Shown here: in pieces, positions 8,313-17,511 of the stretch | Layout of the letters: each line of letters starts with the position of its first letter | Position numbering within the stretch: the stretch's first letter is position 1 | Translations under genes and position numbers: made by a program | DNA from: an uncultured Acetobacteraceae bacterium | Lineage (GTDB): Bacteria > Pseudomonadota > Alphaproteobacteria > Acetobacterales > Acetobacteraceae | DNA length: 56,261 bases | Direction: 5' to 3' | Assembly (NCBI GenBank): GCA_903924985.1 | Contig: CAIYDT010000074.1 | Coordinates: forward strand, 1-56,261 | Notes under the pieces: generated by a model | What the model was told of the DNA's origin: nothing | Database searches by the model: none | What the model saw: the letters and a program-made list of their open reading frames with translations, nothing else

Positions 8313-10079
8313 ATGTGCGGCATCGCCGGTTTGATCTTGTCGTCTGGCGCGCCGCAGCCCGATCCCGCGGTGCTGTCCAAGCTGATTGACAGCCTGCACC
8401 ACCGGGGGCCGGATGGGACGGGCCATGCCGTGGTGGGGCGGGTGGCGCTGGTGCACAACCGGTTGGCCATCATCGACCTGGTGACCGGCGACCAGCCGCT
8501 GTTCGCGGGCTCCGCGACGCTGGTGTGCAATGGGGAGGTCTATAACTACCGTGAGCTGCGGGCGGGCATGCCGGAGGTGCGGTTTGCGACTAACAGCGAC
8601 TGCGAGCCGCCGCTGCATCTGTGGCTGGCGGAGGGCGCCGACTACGCCACACACATGCGCGGCATGTATGCCGTCGCCATCCATGAGCGCGCCGCTCGGA
8701 CGGTGACGCTGACGCGCGACGCCTTCGGGATCAAGCCGTTGTATACCGCTCAGGTCGCGGGTGGGCTGGCCTTCGCGAGCGAGCCGCGGGCGTTGCTGGA
8801 ATCCGGGCTGGTGGCACGCAAGGTAAGGTCCTCGGCGCGCGAGGAGTTGTTGCAACTCCAATTCACGACCGGCGCCGACACAATCTTCGAGGGTATCCAG
8901 CGTGTGCTGCCGGGGGAAACCTTGACCTGCGCCGACGGGCACGTGATCGACCGCCGCCGCATCGCCGCTCTGCCTGAGGGCGGGCCGGAGAATATCGATG
9001 AGGACGCGGCGCTGAAGCGGTTGGACAAGGCGCTGGAAGAAAGCGTCGATCTGCACCAGCGCAGCGACGTGCCGTACGGCATGTTCCTCTCGGGCGGCAT
9101 CGATAGCGCCACGTTGATCGCGCTGATGGCACGTTTGAACAAAGACCCCGTTGTGGCGTTTACCGCCGGCTTCGACGCGCCGGGTGCGGCGGACGAACGC
9201 GCGCAAGCCGCAACGGTCGCGAAAGCCGTCGGGGCGCATCACGAGGCGATCGAGGTCAACGAGAAGATGGTGTGGGAGCACCTGCCCGAGATCGTCGCCT
9301 GCATGGACGACCCCGCCGCCGATTACGCGATTATTCCGACCTGGTTCCTGGCCCGTCGCGCCCGGCAGGACGTGAAGGTGGTGCTGAGCGGGGAGGGGGG
9401 CGACGAAATCTTTGGCGGCTACGACCGTTACAGACGCGCCATGCGCCCGTGGTGGCTGGGCGGGCAGACCCCCTGGTCCTATGGCAGTTTCGACAAGGTC
9501 AACGTGCTGCGGGAGAAACCGTCCGGCTGGCGCGACGGCATGGCGGCGGCGGAGGCCCGCATCGCGGAAAAGGGCCTATCGCGTTTGGCCGCGGCACAGG
9601 CGCTGGATATCGAGGACTGGCTGCCGCACGATCTGCTGCTGAAACTGGACCGTTGCCTGATGGCGCACGCCATCGAGGGGCGCACCCCGTTCCTGGACAA
9701 GGGCGTGGCCGAGGCCGCCTTCCGCCTGCCGGACGGGCTGAAGGTGCGCGACGGGATGGGCAAGTGGATCCTGCGCAAATGGCTGGAGAAGAACCTGCCG
9801 GTTGCTCGCCCTTTTGCTCCCAAGCAGGGTTTTACCGTGCCGGTGGGTGAATGGATCAAGGGGCGTGGCGCCGAACTCGGCAAGCTGGTGGCGGCGCAGC
9901 CGGGCATCCAGGAAATCGCGCACCCGGAACGGGTGGAGGCGCTGTTCGGCGATATCCGCCGCTGGCGCCACGGTTTCGCCTGCTGGAAGCTGCTGTTTTA
10001 TGCGCTGTGGCACCGCCGGCACATTCTGGGGCTGGAGCCGGTGGGCGACGTGTTCGCAACTTTATCGGCGCGGTATTAA
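8313..10079 (+). CDS. asnB: Asparagine synthase (glutamine-hydrolysing)
   Basis: Converts aspartate, glutamine and ATP to asparagine. The N-terminal Ntn-type glutaminase domain starts MCGIAGLI, so Cys2 becomes the nucleophile after Met removal, and has RLAIIDL and NGEVYNY. The synthase domain carries the ATP pyrophosphatase loop FLSGGIDSA and the later [16 protein letters not shown]. Length (588) is normal. It could instead be a specialised AsnB paralogue of a surface-polysaccharide locus, but nothing nearby requires that. Its TAA shares bases with the stop of the convergent P-type ATPase. Confidence 0.93.
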   Translation: MCGIAGLILSSGAPQPDPAVLSKLIDSLHHRGPDGTGHAVVGRVALVHNRLAIIDLVTGDQPLFAGSATLVCNGEVYNYRELRAGMPEVRFATNSDCEPPLHLWLAEGADYATHMRGMYAVAIHERAARTVTLTRDAFGIKPLYTAQVAGGLAFASEPRALLESGLVARKVRSSAREELLQLQFTTGADTIFEGIQRVLPGETLTCADGHVIDRRRIAALPEGGPENIDEDAALKRLDKALEESVDLHQRSDVPYGMFLSGGIDSATLIALMARLNKDPVVAFTAGFDAPGAADERAQAATVAKAVGAHHEAIEVNEKMVWEHLPEIVACMDDPAADYAIIPTWFLARRARQDVKVVLSGEGGDEIFGGYDRYRRAMRPWWLGGQTPWSYGSFDKVNVLREKPSGWRDGMAAAEARIAEKGLSRLAAAQALDIEDWLPHDLLLKLDRCLMAHAIEGRTPFLDKGVAEAAFRLPDGLKVRDGMGKWILRKWLEKNLPVARPFAPKQGFTVPVGEWIKGRGAELGKLVAAQPGIQEIAHPERVEALFGDIRRWRHGFACWKLLFYALWHRRHILGLEPVGDVFATLSARY

Positions 10080-12352
10080 TCGATCCGCAGGTGCCGGAAA
10101 ACCCGCACCTTCAGCGCATCCAGCAATAACGCGAACACCACCGTCGACCCAAATAACCCTCCAACGATCGCCAGCGGCAACGGCGTCATCAGCACGCCGA
10201 ACGATGCGAAGCTGGTGACGATCGCGAGGTCGGCGATTGACGCCATGATCATGATCCCGGCGGGGCGGGAGTGCCAGAAATGCCCACGCTCCCGCACCAC
10301 GTAGGTGTTGGCCTGCCCGGCCAGGATCAGCATCAGGAACGTCAGGGTCCGCATATGGTCGGGGTCGAGCCCGACGTAGTACCAGCCGGTCGCCAGCACG
10401 CCCATGCAATAGGACAGTTTGAACAGGCCCAGCGGGACCGCCGACAAAGTGAGGTTCCGGATGCGCCAACGGTTGGGGTAGGGCGAGGGGCGGGCGTGGT
10501 CCGCGGCGCGCGACATGGTCACCAGATCGCCGGCCAGCATCGACAGCGCCTGCAACAGCGGCGTCAGCACCGCGTGCCCGGTCATCGCCAGCCCGGCCGC
10601 CATCACCATCAAGGTCGCGCATTTATTGATCAAAAGGCTGAGCGTGTAGGTCAGCACCCGCTGGAACGACGACCGGCCCTCCTGAATGCAGCTCACGATT
10701 CCTTTCAGGCCGGGTTCGGTGAGCACGATGCCGGCGGCGGATTTGGCGACGTCGGTGGCGGTGGAGACGGCGATGCCCATCTGGGCCTGCCGCAACGCGG
10801 GGGCGTCGTTGGCCCCGTCGCCGCACATGCCCACGGTGTGGTCGCCGCGTTGGAAGGCTTTCACCAGGCGGAACTTGTCCTCGGGGAAGACGCCGGCATA
10901 GACGGCGTAGTCTTCGGGAAGGGCGGTGTCGGGGATTTGGCCTGGTGGGCAGATCGCGCCGTCCAGGCCGATGGCTTTCGCGACGGTGGCGGCGGTGGCG
11001 GCGGCGTCGCCGGTGATCATCACGGTCTTCACGCCCAGCGCGTGAAGTTCCGACAGCAGGGCAGCGGAGTCTTTTCGGGGTGGATCGCTGAACGCGATCA
11101 GACCGGCGATGGTCATGGACTCGGGCGGGCCGGCGGCAACGGCCAAGGTGCGGAAACCCTGGGCCGTGAAGCCTTCCAAAGCGGCTTGGGCGTCTTGCGT
11201 CAGCCGTCCGACGGCGTCCGGGGCGCCCTTTACGACGCGGATTGTTTGACCGGAGGCATCGGTGGCGAGCGCCTCGGCTGTTTTGGCGGTGGGATCGAAC
11301 GGCACGAACTTCGTCACTGTCAGCCCGTTCGGCTTGGCGGCGGTTCGGATGGCGGTGTCGATCGGGTCCTGCCCGGCGGGGGAGCTGGCGGCGGCGGCCA
11401 ACCCCAGCACATCCGAACCCTGGGCAGCCCAGACGCCGCTGACGGACAGGGTGTTTTCCGTCAGGGTGCCGGTCTTGTCGACGCACAGCACGTCGATCAT
11501 CGCGCACTCGTGCAGGGCGTTCAACCGGGTCAACAGCACACCCTGTAGCGCCAGGGTGCGAGCGCCGAGCGCGGCCGCGAGCGTGAAAGTGGCGGGCAGC
11601 GCGACCGGCACGGCCGAGAGCATGGCCGTCACCACCAGCCGAATCATGTCCGGCACGCCCATCCCGATCATGTGAGCATAAGCGACCATGCCTACCACGA
11701 TGGTGAAGTTCACCACCGTCAAGGCCTCGACGACCGACACGACGGCCTTCTGCTCGCCGCTTTCGATGTGGGCCACGCGCACCAGTTCGGCGGTGCGGCC
11801 GAAGAAGGTGCGGGCGCCGGTGGCGGTGACCTCCCCGGTGCCCTCGCCGCGGCGGATCAGGCCGCCGGCATAGGCGACGGCGCCGGGGCCGGCCTCGATG
11901 GCGATGGACTCGCCGGTCAGCATGGACTGGTCCAGCAGCAGTTGGCCCCTGGCGATGCGCAGATCGGCAGGCAGGATGCCGCCGAGCGAGAGTTGCACGA
12001 GGTCGCCGACGACCAGATTTTCCGATGCCCCGTCCACCCAGGCGTCGTCCCTTTTGACCCTGACCTTCGGGGACAGCCGTTGCTTCAGTAATGCCAGCGT
12101 CGCCTCCGCCCGTGTTTCGTGCACCACACCGAGGGCGACATTCGCCAGCAGGAGGGTGGCGATCATCAGGGCTTCCACCCGTTCGCCCACGGCAAGTTGC
12201 AGGATGACGGTGGCTTCCAGCATCCAGGGAACGGGCGACCAGAAGTGGCCGAGGAAGCGGCGGATGGGATGCGGTTTTTCTTCAACGACCACGTTTGGGC
12301 CCTGTTCGGCCAGGCGGCGCGCGGCCTCGGCCGAGGTCAGGCCCTCGGTCAT
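10076..12352 (-). CDS. P-type ATPase, plasma-membrane proton pump (P3A) type
   Basis: ATP-driven cation pump of the inner membrane, most like the PMA1-type H+-ATPases found in some bacteria and archaea. The 758-residue protein has the TGES actuator motif (SMLTGES), the phosphorylated aspartate D292 in VDKTGTLTENT, the nucleotide-domain KGAPDAV and the hinge GDGANDAPALRQA. Hydrophobic helices flank these, six of them after the hinge. The lack of CPC or heavy-metal domains argues against P1B, and the lack of Kdp partners against KdpB. ATG 12352 overlaps the methyltransferase stop (ATGA). Ion specificity is inferred. Confidence 0.88.
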   Translation of the reverse strand: MTEGLTSAEAARRLAEQGPNVVVEEKPHPIRRFLGHFWSPVPWMLEATVILQLAVGERVEALMIATLLLANVALGVVHETRAEATLALLKQRLSPKVRVKRDDAWVDGASENLVVGDLVQLSLGGILPADLRIARGQLLLDQSMLTGESIAIEAGPGAVAYAGGLIRRGEGTGEVTATGARTFFGRTAELVRVAHIESGEQKAVVSVVEALTVVNFTIVVGMVAYAHMIGMGVPDMIRLVVTAMLSAVPVALPATFTLAAALGARTLALQGVLLTRLNALHECAMIDVLCVDKTGTLTENTLSVSGVWAAQGSDVLGLAAAASSPAGQDPIDTAIRTAAKPNGLTVTKFVPFDPTAKTAEALATDASGQTIRVVKGAPDAVGRLTQDAQAALEGFTAQGFRTLAVAAGPPESMTIAGLIAFSDPPRKDSAALLSELHALGVKTVMITGDAAATAATVAKAIGLDGAICPPGQIPDTALPEDYAVYAGVFPEDKFRLVKAFQRGDHTVGMCGDGANDAPALRQAQMGIAVSTATDVAKSAAGIVLTEPGLKGIVSCIQEGRSSFQRVLTYTLSLLINKCATLMVMAAGLAMTGHAVLTPLLQALSMLAGDLVTMSRAADHARPSPYPNRWRIRNLTLSAVPLGLFKLSYCMGVLATGWYYVGLDPDHMRTLTFLMLILAGQANTYVVRERGHFWHSRPAGIMIMASIADLAIVTSFASFGVLMTPLPLAIVGGLFGSTVVFALLLDALKVRVFRHLRID

Positions 12353-12942
12353 GGGGCGATGGGGTGCAACACCGCCGGTTGTTCGGAGCGGCCGGAGAGA
12401 TGTTCCACCGGCGCATCCAGATGCTCGGGCCAGCGCCAGCGGTCCGCGGGGAACAGGCGGTGCATGGCTTTCATGTCGCAGTGGAAGGGCGGGCCGCCGG
12501 CGGTGTGGGTCTGCATGAACAGGATAAACAGCGCGCCGTTCGGTTTTATCCAGCGGTGCAGGCGTTGTTCGTATTCCGGCCAGGCGGCGGGGGGCAGGGC
12601 GCAGAGGCAGGTCTGGTCGTAGATCGCGTCGAAGGGTTGTGATGGCTCCCACGTCAGCAGGTTGGCGAGTTCCACCCGAGCCTTGATGTGGAGATGATCC
12701 AAGCGGGCGCGTTGGGCTGCGACGGCGCTCTCGGCGAGGTCTACCACGGTGACGTCGAACCCGGCCTCGGCCATCGCGAGGGGTTCGGCGCTACGGCCGC
12801 CGCCGGGGACCAGGATGCGGCAGGGGGTGAGCAGGCCGTGGTCGCGCCAGGTCAGAAAAGCGTCGTTAAGGCCGGGTCGCTCCCACGCGGTGGCGCCGTC
12901 ACGGTAGCGGGATTCCCAGTCGATGATGGGATCGGGGGTCAT
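12349..12942 (-). CDS. SAM-dependent methyltransferase, thiopurine methyltransferase-like
   Basis: A 197-residue class I methyltransferase of the TPMT/TehB-like group. The opening DWESRYRDGATAWERPG is the usual TPMT N-terminus. The SAM-binding motif is CRILVPGGGRSAEP, the acidic end of strand 2 is VTVVDLAESAV, and DAIYDQTCLCALPP is the characteristic motif after strand 4. Substrate unknown; bacterial members act on thiols, selenium or tellurium compounds. It is sandwiched by ATGA overlaps between ygfZ and the P-type ATPase, so the three are likely one operon. Confidence 0.85.
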   Translation of the reverse strand: MTPDPIIDWESRYRDGATAWERPGLNDAFLTWRDHGLLTPCRILVPGGGRSAEPLAMAEAGFDVTVVDLAESAVAAQRARLDHLHIKARVELANLLTWEPSQPFDAIYDQTCLCALPPAAWPEYEQRLHRWIKPNGALFILFMQTHTAGGPPFHCDMKAMHRLFPADRWRWPEHLDAPVEHLSGRSEQPAVLHPIAP

Positions 12943-13748
12943 GAGACGTGCATCCAGGTGGGGACGGTCGGCGTGAGCCTGGCCTCCCCGCAGATCAGCG
13001 GGGCGTCGGCTTTTAGTACGTCCAGCCGCAGGACCGCGAGGCCGGCACCGTCGCGTGACGAGCGCATCGTGCCGACGTCGATGCCGCCTTTCAGGATGGG
13101 GGTGCCGGGGTCCGGTGACGGACCGTCGATGGCCACCGGCACCAGCCGGCGCTTGACCAGGCCGCGGTATTTGGTGCGGGCGGTCAACTCCTGCCCCATG
13201 TAGCAGCCCTTGCTCCAGGACACGCCTCGCAGCTCGTCGAAGCCGGCCTCGAGCAGGATAGATTTTTCCGCCTCCATGTCGCGGGAACCGTCGGGGAGGC
13301 CGAGGGACAGACGGTGGGAATCGTACGCCGTTTCGGTGGTGTTGGTTTCGATGGGTGTGGCGGATATCAGGCGCCAGCCAGCGGCGGGGAGGCGTGGGTC
13401 GGGCGCGGCGATGGGGCAGGGGGGCGGGGGCCCGCCCCAGGCCGCGTAGACGCGGTAGTCCTCTGCTGGGGTGACGGTGACTTTGGCGCGCAACCGGTAG
13501 CGCTGGAGACGTGGCACCAGCATCGGGACTTGCGCCCGCTCGGCGTCCAGCAGCAGGCGGTCACCGTCGGCATGCACGAAGAAGTCGGCCAGCCATTTGC
13601 CTTGGGGAGTCAGAAACGCGGCCCACACGGCGCGGCCCGGCGCGGCCTCGGCCACGTCGTTGGACACCAGGCCCTGGAGTAAGGAGACCCGATCCTCCCC
13701 TCCGACCACGACTACGCCCCGTCCGGGCAGTTCCGCCACGTTTGTCAT
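12939..13748 (-). CDS. ygfZ: Folate-binding YgfZ/GcvT-like Fe-S maintenance protein
   Basis: Tetrahydrofolate-dependent protein that supports assembly or repair of certain Fe-S enzymes. The 269-residue product has the family signature KGCYMGQELTARTKYRG, with the conserved cysteine at C182, and an N-terminal GEDRVSLLQGLVSNDV. ATG 13748 is chosen because homology starts there, although the frame stays open further upstream. The ATGA overlap with the methyltransferase gene makes it the first gene of a three-gene operon. The suf operon lies far away at 41-47 kb. Confidence 0.92.
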   Translation of the reverse strand: MTNVAELPGRGVVVVGGEDRVSLLQGLVSNDVAEAAPGRAVWAAFLTPQGKWLADFFVHADGDRLLLDAERAQVPMLVPRLQRYRLRAKVTVTPAEDYRVYAAWGGPPPPCPIAAPDPRLPAAGWRLISATPIETNTTETAYDSHRLSLGLPDGSRDMEAEKSILLEAGFDELRGVSWSKGCYMGQELTARTKYRGLVKRRLVPVAIDGPSPDPGTPILKGGIDVGTMRSSRDGAGLAVLRLDVLKADAPLICGEARLTPTVPTWMHVS

Positions 13749-14013
13749 GGGTGAAAGGTAGGGGTTCGTGGCGATGGTGCAAGGTGGCGGTTGGCGGCGG
13801 GGCTGGGGACGATGGTGGGGCGGGACTGCCCCCCTTCCAGGTCTGCCCGGGTGGGGCCCAACTCGGCTGGCTTTCGGTCTGCCGCGGGATTGGCATATCT
13901 GCATAAATCCGCTGAGCAACAGCGTGCGGTATCGATCCCGCTGCGGCCAATGTCCTCCGGTTCGGTGGGGAGCCGCATTGGCGCCATCCCGGCGCTACCC
14001 TCCTCCGGAACAT
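13749..14013. other. Intergenic stretch upstream of ygfZ, no gene seen
   Basis: 265 bp between ygfZ and the PIN remnant. Open frames exist on both strands, but their compositions (proline/arginine-rich, no recognisable motif) look like GC-rich noise. The ygfZ promoter should be here. No strong palindrome was found. Confidence 0.4.
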
Positions 14014-14175
14014 TTAACCTGGTGGCAGATCGGTCATCGGGTTCCGGCAGGCGATCCCCATAGGGTGGAAATCCGCCATATTGAAGGTCAGGACCTCCAA
14101 TGCGTGCATCTTGGCGGTCGCGCCGATCCATGCATCGGTCGTGTCCGGCTCAACGCCGGCCGCGCTACCCCTCAC
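14014..14175 (-). pseudogene. C-terminal remnant of a PIN-domain (VapC-like) toxin
   Basis: The minus strand upstream of the TAA at 14014 reads GVEPDTTDAWIGATAKMHAL, then EVLTFNMADFHPMGIACRNP and a short tail. This is the C-terminal third of a type II toxin PIN domain: the TTDAWIAATA helix and the LTFNxxDFxPMG strand with its acidic residue. The N-terminal two thirds, with the first catalytic Asp, are absent; the frame runs instead into the 3' end of mepA in another phase. No antitoxin gene is adjacent. A decayed toxin-antitoxin locus is the likeliest explanation. Confidence 0.7.
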
Positions 14176-14984
14176 CCCCCCGCCATGATCGCCTTACACG
14201 CCGCCGGCAGCACGCGAGGCTTCGGCGGATGGGCCGGGGTCTCCGGTTTGGCCGGATGGTCCAACTGGTCGAACCACCACTGCAAGGTCGCGTCGCACCC
14301 GTCACCCGGCGGAGGAGGCAGCATCGGCACGCACTCCGACTGCCCAGCCGGGCATTTGAAGCTGATGTGCATATGCGCTCGGTGCCCGTACCAGGGGCGG
14401 ATCAGGCGCAGCCACGAACGATCCCCCGTCACCTCCTGGCAGAGTTGCTTCTTTATCGCGGGGTTTACCAGGATGCGATCGACCTCCGGCAGTCCGGCGG
14501 CCAACCGCAGCAGCGCCATCGCGGCCGGAGTCCACCGCGCGGGATCGACGCCGCGCTGATCGCCGCGGACGACGCTGGCGACTTCGATAGTCTCACGTTC
14601 CATCGCGCTCAGCGCGGCTTTGGGGCGCGGGTCCAACCCGATATCGGCGTCCAACCCAACCTGATGCGCCGCATGGCCGCCGGGCATGGGGCCGCCTCGG
14701 GGGTTGGATATATCCTCCACGTAGAAATCCGCCAGCCCGGCTTTATGCGCCTGCGCGCCCAAGAGCTTGACGCGCTCGATGACGGGCGGGGCACCCCAGA
14801 AGCTGCTGTGGTTCAAATGGATGGTCTGAAACCCTTCCCCGGACGATGGCAGGCGTTCTGCGCCGGCGATGCAGCCGCCCGTTGCGTCCCCGCCCACGAT
14901 GCGCAGCGGGCCGGGCGCGGGGGTGGGGGCGGACCCGGCGGCACCCAGCAGCACGATCGTCAGAACCAGAAGGATGCGTTGCAA
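14172..14984 (-). CDS. mepA: Penicillin-insensitive murein DD-endopeptidase
   Basis: Periplasmic zinc peptidase that cleaves D-Ala-mesoDAP cross-links in peptidoglycan. The 270-residue protein has a signal peptide (MQRILLVLTIVLLGAAGSAP). The MepA zinc motifs follow: GGHAAHQVGLDADIGL, supplying His and Asp, and the C-terminal HRAHMHISF. LNHSSFWGAPPV and DRSWLRLIRPWYGH are also typical. A proline-rich tail (MLPPPPGDG, later AHPPKPR) follows. It begins 2 bp after the export lipoprotein gene, so the two are probably co-transcribed. Confidence 0.92.
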   Translation of the reverse strand: MQRILLVLTIVLLGAAGSAPTPAPGPLRIVGGDATGGCIAGAERLPSSGEGFQTIHLNHSSFWGAPPVIERVKLLGAQAHKAGLADFYVEDISNPRGGPMPGGHAAHQVGLDADIGLDPRPKAALSAMERETIEVASVVRGDQRGVDPARWTPAAMALLRLAAGLPEVDRILVNPAIKKQLCQEVTGDRSWLRLIRPWYGHRAHMHISFKCPAGQSECVPMLPPPPGDGCDATLQWWFDQLDHPAKPETPAHPPKPRVLPAACKAIMAGG

Positions 14985-14986
14985 GA

Positions 14987-15532
14987 TCAGAACCGCCGCT
15001 CGAAAATGGTGATGACATCGCCGGGTTGTACGAAGGTCTGCCTTATGGCCTTGCCCTCGACGGCCTGCCCGTCCTGGGTGCGGACCACCGAAGCATAGCC
15101 CTCCACCGCCCTGTAAGTGAACCCGCCTGCCACAGCTGCGGCCGTCACCACCGTCATGCCGGGCTGGTAGGGGTATTGGCCGGGCTTGCTGACCTCCCCC
15201 AGGACAAAGATGGGGCGGTAGGCGGTGATTTCCGCCACCACCGAGGGGTCGCGCAGCATGTTGGCCCGCTTCAGAGTGGTGGTCACGGCGGCCTCCAACT
15301 GGTGCGTCGTCAGCCCGGCGGCACGGACGGAGCCGATCAGCGGCACGGCGATGGCGCCGCTGTCGTTGACGTGGAACTCGCCGGTCAGGGCGTCCTCCCC
15401 GAAGGTGATGAGGCGCACGGCGTCGCCGGGGCCGAGGCGGTAGTTCGACGACGACGCGTCCGGCAGGTCGGGCAGCCCGTGGCCTGGGGCGCAGCCGGCG
15501 GCGAGCAACAGCAGTAAAAGAGGTAGACGCAT
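14987..15532 (-). CDS. Polysaccharide export (Wza/GumB-like) lipoprotein
   Basis: Outer-membrane-linked exporter component of the Poly_export/SLBB family. Start ATG 15532 gives MRLPLLLLLLAAGCAPG, a lipobox with Cys13 as the lipidated residue. The export domain follows as NYRLGPGDAVRLITFGEDAL and SGAIAVPLIGSVRAAGLT, then an SLBB-type repeat with FVLGEVSKPGQYPYQPG. At 181 residues it is a short, one-SLBB form. No glycosyltransferases or Wzc-like kinase are adjacent, so its polysaccharide partner system is elsewhere. It pairs with mepA in a two-gene operon. Confidence 0.88.
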   Translation of the reverse strand: MRLPLLLLLLAAGCAPGHGLPDLPDASSSNYRLGPGDAVRLITFGEDALTGEFHVNDSGAIAVPLIGSVRAAGLTTHQLEAAVTTTLKRANMLRDPSVVAEITAYRPIFVLGEVSKPGQYPYQPGMTVVTAAAVAGGFTYRAVEGYASVVRTQDGQAVEGKAIRQTFVQPGDVITIFERRF

Positions 15533-15632
15533 GGCAGCCTCAATTTTCCCTTGGGGTAGATCGTGGTATCGTCGCGGCCACTCATAACCCCGTATGTGTT
15601 GATAAATCGTTAACGCCAGGAGGAAAAAACCG

Positions 15633-16034
15633 ATGCGCACCTACCATTTCGACCATGTTCACCTGCGCAGCCACGACCCGGATGCCATGGCCACCTGGTT
15701 CGAGACCATGTTCGGCGCCGAGGTGGCCCGCGGCATCTACCCGCCCGGCACGCTGTACCCCGGCCAGATGCGGGTCACGATGAAAGTCGGCGGCCAGCGC
15801 ATCTTGGTGGCGCCCAAGCACCCACAAGACCCGATGCAGGAGGCACCCCAATTCCCGTACTACGGCACGGAGCATTTCGGCTTCACGGTGGACGACGTGG
15901 ACGCAGCCTGTGCCGAGCTGCGGGCGAAGGGGGCGGAGGTCCCGATCGGGCCGCTGAATCGCGATGCCAGCCTGCGCCTGGCATTCGTCCGCGGACCGGA
16001 GGGGATTATGATCGAGTTGGTACAGAGCAAATAA
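15633..16034 (+). CDS. VOC (glyoxalase/dioxygenase) family protein
   Basis: A 133-residue single vicinal-oxygen-chelate domain. It starts MRTYHFDHVHLRSHDPDAM; the motif HVHL and the later HFGFTVDD and IMIELVQ supply the likely metal ligands (His, His, Glu). A strong Shine-Dalgarno (CAGGAGG) sits before ATG 15633. Substrate unknown: glyoxalase, fosfomycin or antibiotic resistance, or extradiol dioxygenase are all family possibilities. It is divergent from the export lipoprotein gene and lies upstream of the amino-acid transporter operon. Confidence 0.85.
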   Translation: MRTYHFDHVHLRSHDPDAMATWFETMFGAEVARGIYPPGTLYPGQMRVTMKVGGQRILVAPKHPQDPMQEAPQFPYYGTEHFGFTVDDVDAACAELRAKGAEVPIGPLNRDASLRLAFVRGPEGIMIELVQSK

Positions 16035-16147
16035 GGGTTGGGGGATGACCGATACCACCGCCTTGTCACCATGCCTGCCTATGGTAAACGCCTGCCGCCG
16101 AGCCTATTGACGGACGCGCTACCCACATCCGAACATTGGACGAAAGC

Positions 16148-16816
16148 GTGGGACCGAAGCTCGATTTCAGCGTCGTTTACGATGCATTCCCGACGCTCCT
16201 CTGGGGCTGTCTGGGCACGTTCCAGCTCGCGTTGTCGGGCATGGCGCTGGCATTGGCGATTGGCATCGGCGGCGTGATCGCCCGGGACTCTCGGTGGGCC
16301 GTCCCGCGCATCGGCACCAAGGCATTCATCGAGATCATCCGCAACACACCCTTCCTGGTGCAGATCTTCTTCCTGTTCTTCGCGCTGCCCGGCCTGGGCG
16401 TGCGGCTGAACCCGACCCAGACCGCTATCATCGCCCTCGGGGTCAACGGCGGCGCCTATGCGATCGAGATCATTCGCGGCGGTGTGCAGAGCATCCATAA
16501 AGGCCAGACCGAAGCCGGTCTCGCCCTCGGGCTGCACAAGGCGCAGGTGTTCCGGCTGATTATCCTCAAGCCGGCGCTGCGGGCGATTTATCCGGCGCTA
16601 ACCGGCCAGTTCATCATGCTGACGCTGACCTCCAGCATCTGCACCTCGGTGGCCGCGTACGAGTTGACTTCGGTCGCTCAGCGCATCGAGTCCGACACGT
16701 TCCGCAGCTTCGAGGTCTATTTCACCATCACGCTGATGTATCTGGCGATTTCGTGGATCATGATGACCGGTTTCGCCGTCATTTCCCGCCGCTACTTCAG
16801 CTACCCGACCCGGTGA
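16148..16816 (+). CDS. Polar amino-acid ABC transporter permease 1
   Basis: Inner-membrane permease of the HisM/GltJ group. It has about five transmembrane segments and the EAA loop GGVQSIHKGQTEAGLALGLH. Region IEIIRNTPFLVQIFFLFF is the usual N-terminal half. The GTG at 16148 is preferred because it yields VGPKLDFSVV like related permeases; an in-frame TTG at 16136 is the alternative, and neither has a strong ribosome site. It is first of four genes (two permeases, binding protein, ATPase). Substrate is probably a polar or acidic amino acid, inferred only from family. Confidence 0.9.
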   Translation: MGPKLDFSVVYDAFPTLLWGCLGTFQLALSGMALALAIGIGGVIARDSRWAVPRIGTKAFIEIIRNTPFLVQIFFLFFALPGLGVRLNPTQTAIIALGVNGGAYAIEIIRGGVQSIHKGQTEAGLALGLHKAQVFRLIILKPALRAIYPALTGQFIMLTLTSSICTSVAAYELTSVAQRIESDTFRSFEVYFTITLMYLAISWIMMTGFAVISRRYFSYPTR

Positions 16817-16826
16817 GGACGCGGCC

Positions 16827-17480
16827 ATGAACCACGGATTTGGATTTGGCGAGCTGGGTTTCCTGCTGAACGGACTGTTGTGGACGATCCTGCTGTCCGC
16901 CATAGCCTTCATTGGCGGCGGCGTGTTTGGATTGCTGGTCGCGCTCGGGCGGACGGCCGAGAACGCCCTGCTCCGCCGCATCATGATCGGCTATATCGCG
17001 GTGTTTCAGGGCACGCCGCTGCTGATGCAGCTGTTTGTCGTCTATTACGGACTCGGCCTGATCGGCATCCAGGTGCCGGCCTGGGCGGCGGTGGCGATCG
17101 GATTCACTCTGAACGCGAGCGCCTTCCTCGGCGATATCTGGCGCGGCGCCATTCAGGCCCTGCCGCGCGGTCAAACCGAAGCCGCGAGCGCACTGGGGCT
17201 GCACTACACGTCCCGCATGAAAGACATCATTCTGCCGCAGGCCTTCCGTATCGCACAGCCCGCGACCGTCGGTTACCTGGTGCAGCTCATCAAGGGCACG
17301 TCGCTGGCGGCCATCGTCGGCTTCATAGAACTGGCGCGCGCGGGCCAGATCGTATCGAATTCGACATTCGAACCGATCCTGGTATTCGGCGTCGTCGGCG
17401 CGATCTATTTCTTCCTGTGCTGGCCTCTTTCACTCTACAGCGCTCGACTTGAAGCCAAATTCGCCGCTGCATCGCGGTGA
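16827..17480 (+). CDS. Polar amino-acid ABC transporter permease 2
   Basis: A 217-residue permease paired with the preceding one. It has about five transmembrane segments and the EAA loop GAIQALPRGQTEAASALGLH that docks the ATPase. The hallmark GTPLLMQLFVVYYGL and IELARAGQIVSNSTFEP segments place it in the HisMQ/GlnP group. ATG 16827 lies 10 bp after the first permease stop. It probably forms a heterodimeric channel with the upstream gene product. Confidence 0.93.
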   Translation: MNHGFGFGELGFLLNGLLWTILLSAIAFIGGGVFGLLVALGRTAENALLRRIMIGYIAVFQGTPLLMQLFVVYYGLGLIGIQVPAWAAVAIGFTLNASAFLGDIWRGAIQALPRGQTEAASALGLHYTSRMKDIILPQAFRIAQPATVGYLVQLIKGTSLAAIVGFIELARAGQIVSNSTFEPILVFGVVGAIYFFLCWPLSLYSARLEAKFAAASR

Positions 17481-17511
17481 GCCTGAAACCCCAACCGAAG
17501 GAAACAGTGAC

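Noticed and set aside
10271..11548. 425-codon plus-strand frame inside the P-type ATPase
   Set aside because: Antisense shadow in GC-rich DNA; no motif, and the opposite strand has D292, TGES and GDGANDAP.
10076..12352. KdpB potassium pump
   Set aside because: No kdpA or kdpC nearby, and the sequence pattern fits the PMA1/P3A group better.
13745..14131. 128-codon minus-strand ORF over the PIN remnant
   Set aside because: Reads the remnant out of frame; the PIN-like translation is in another frame and stops at 14014.
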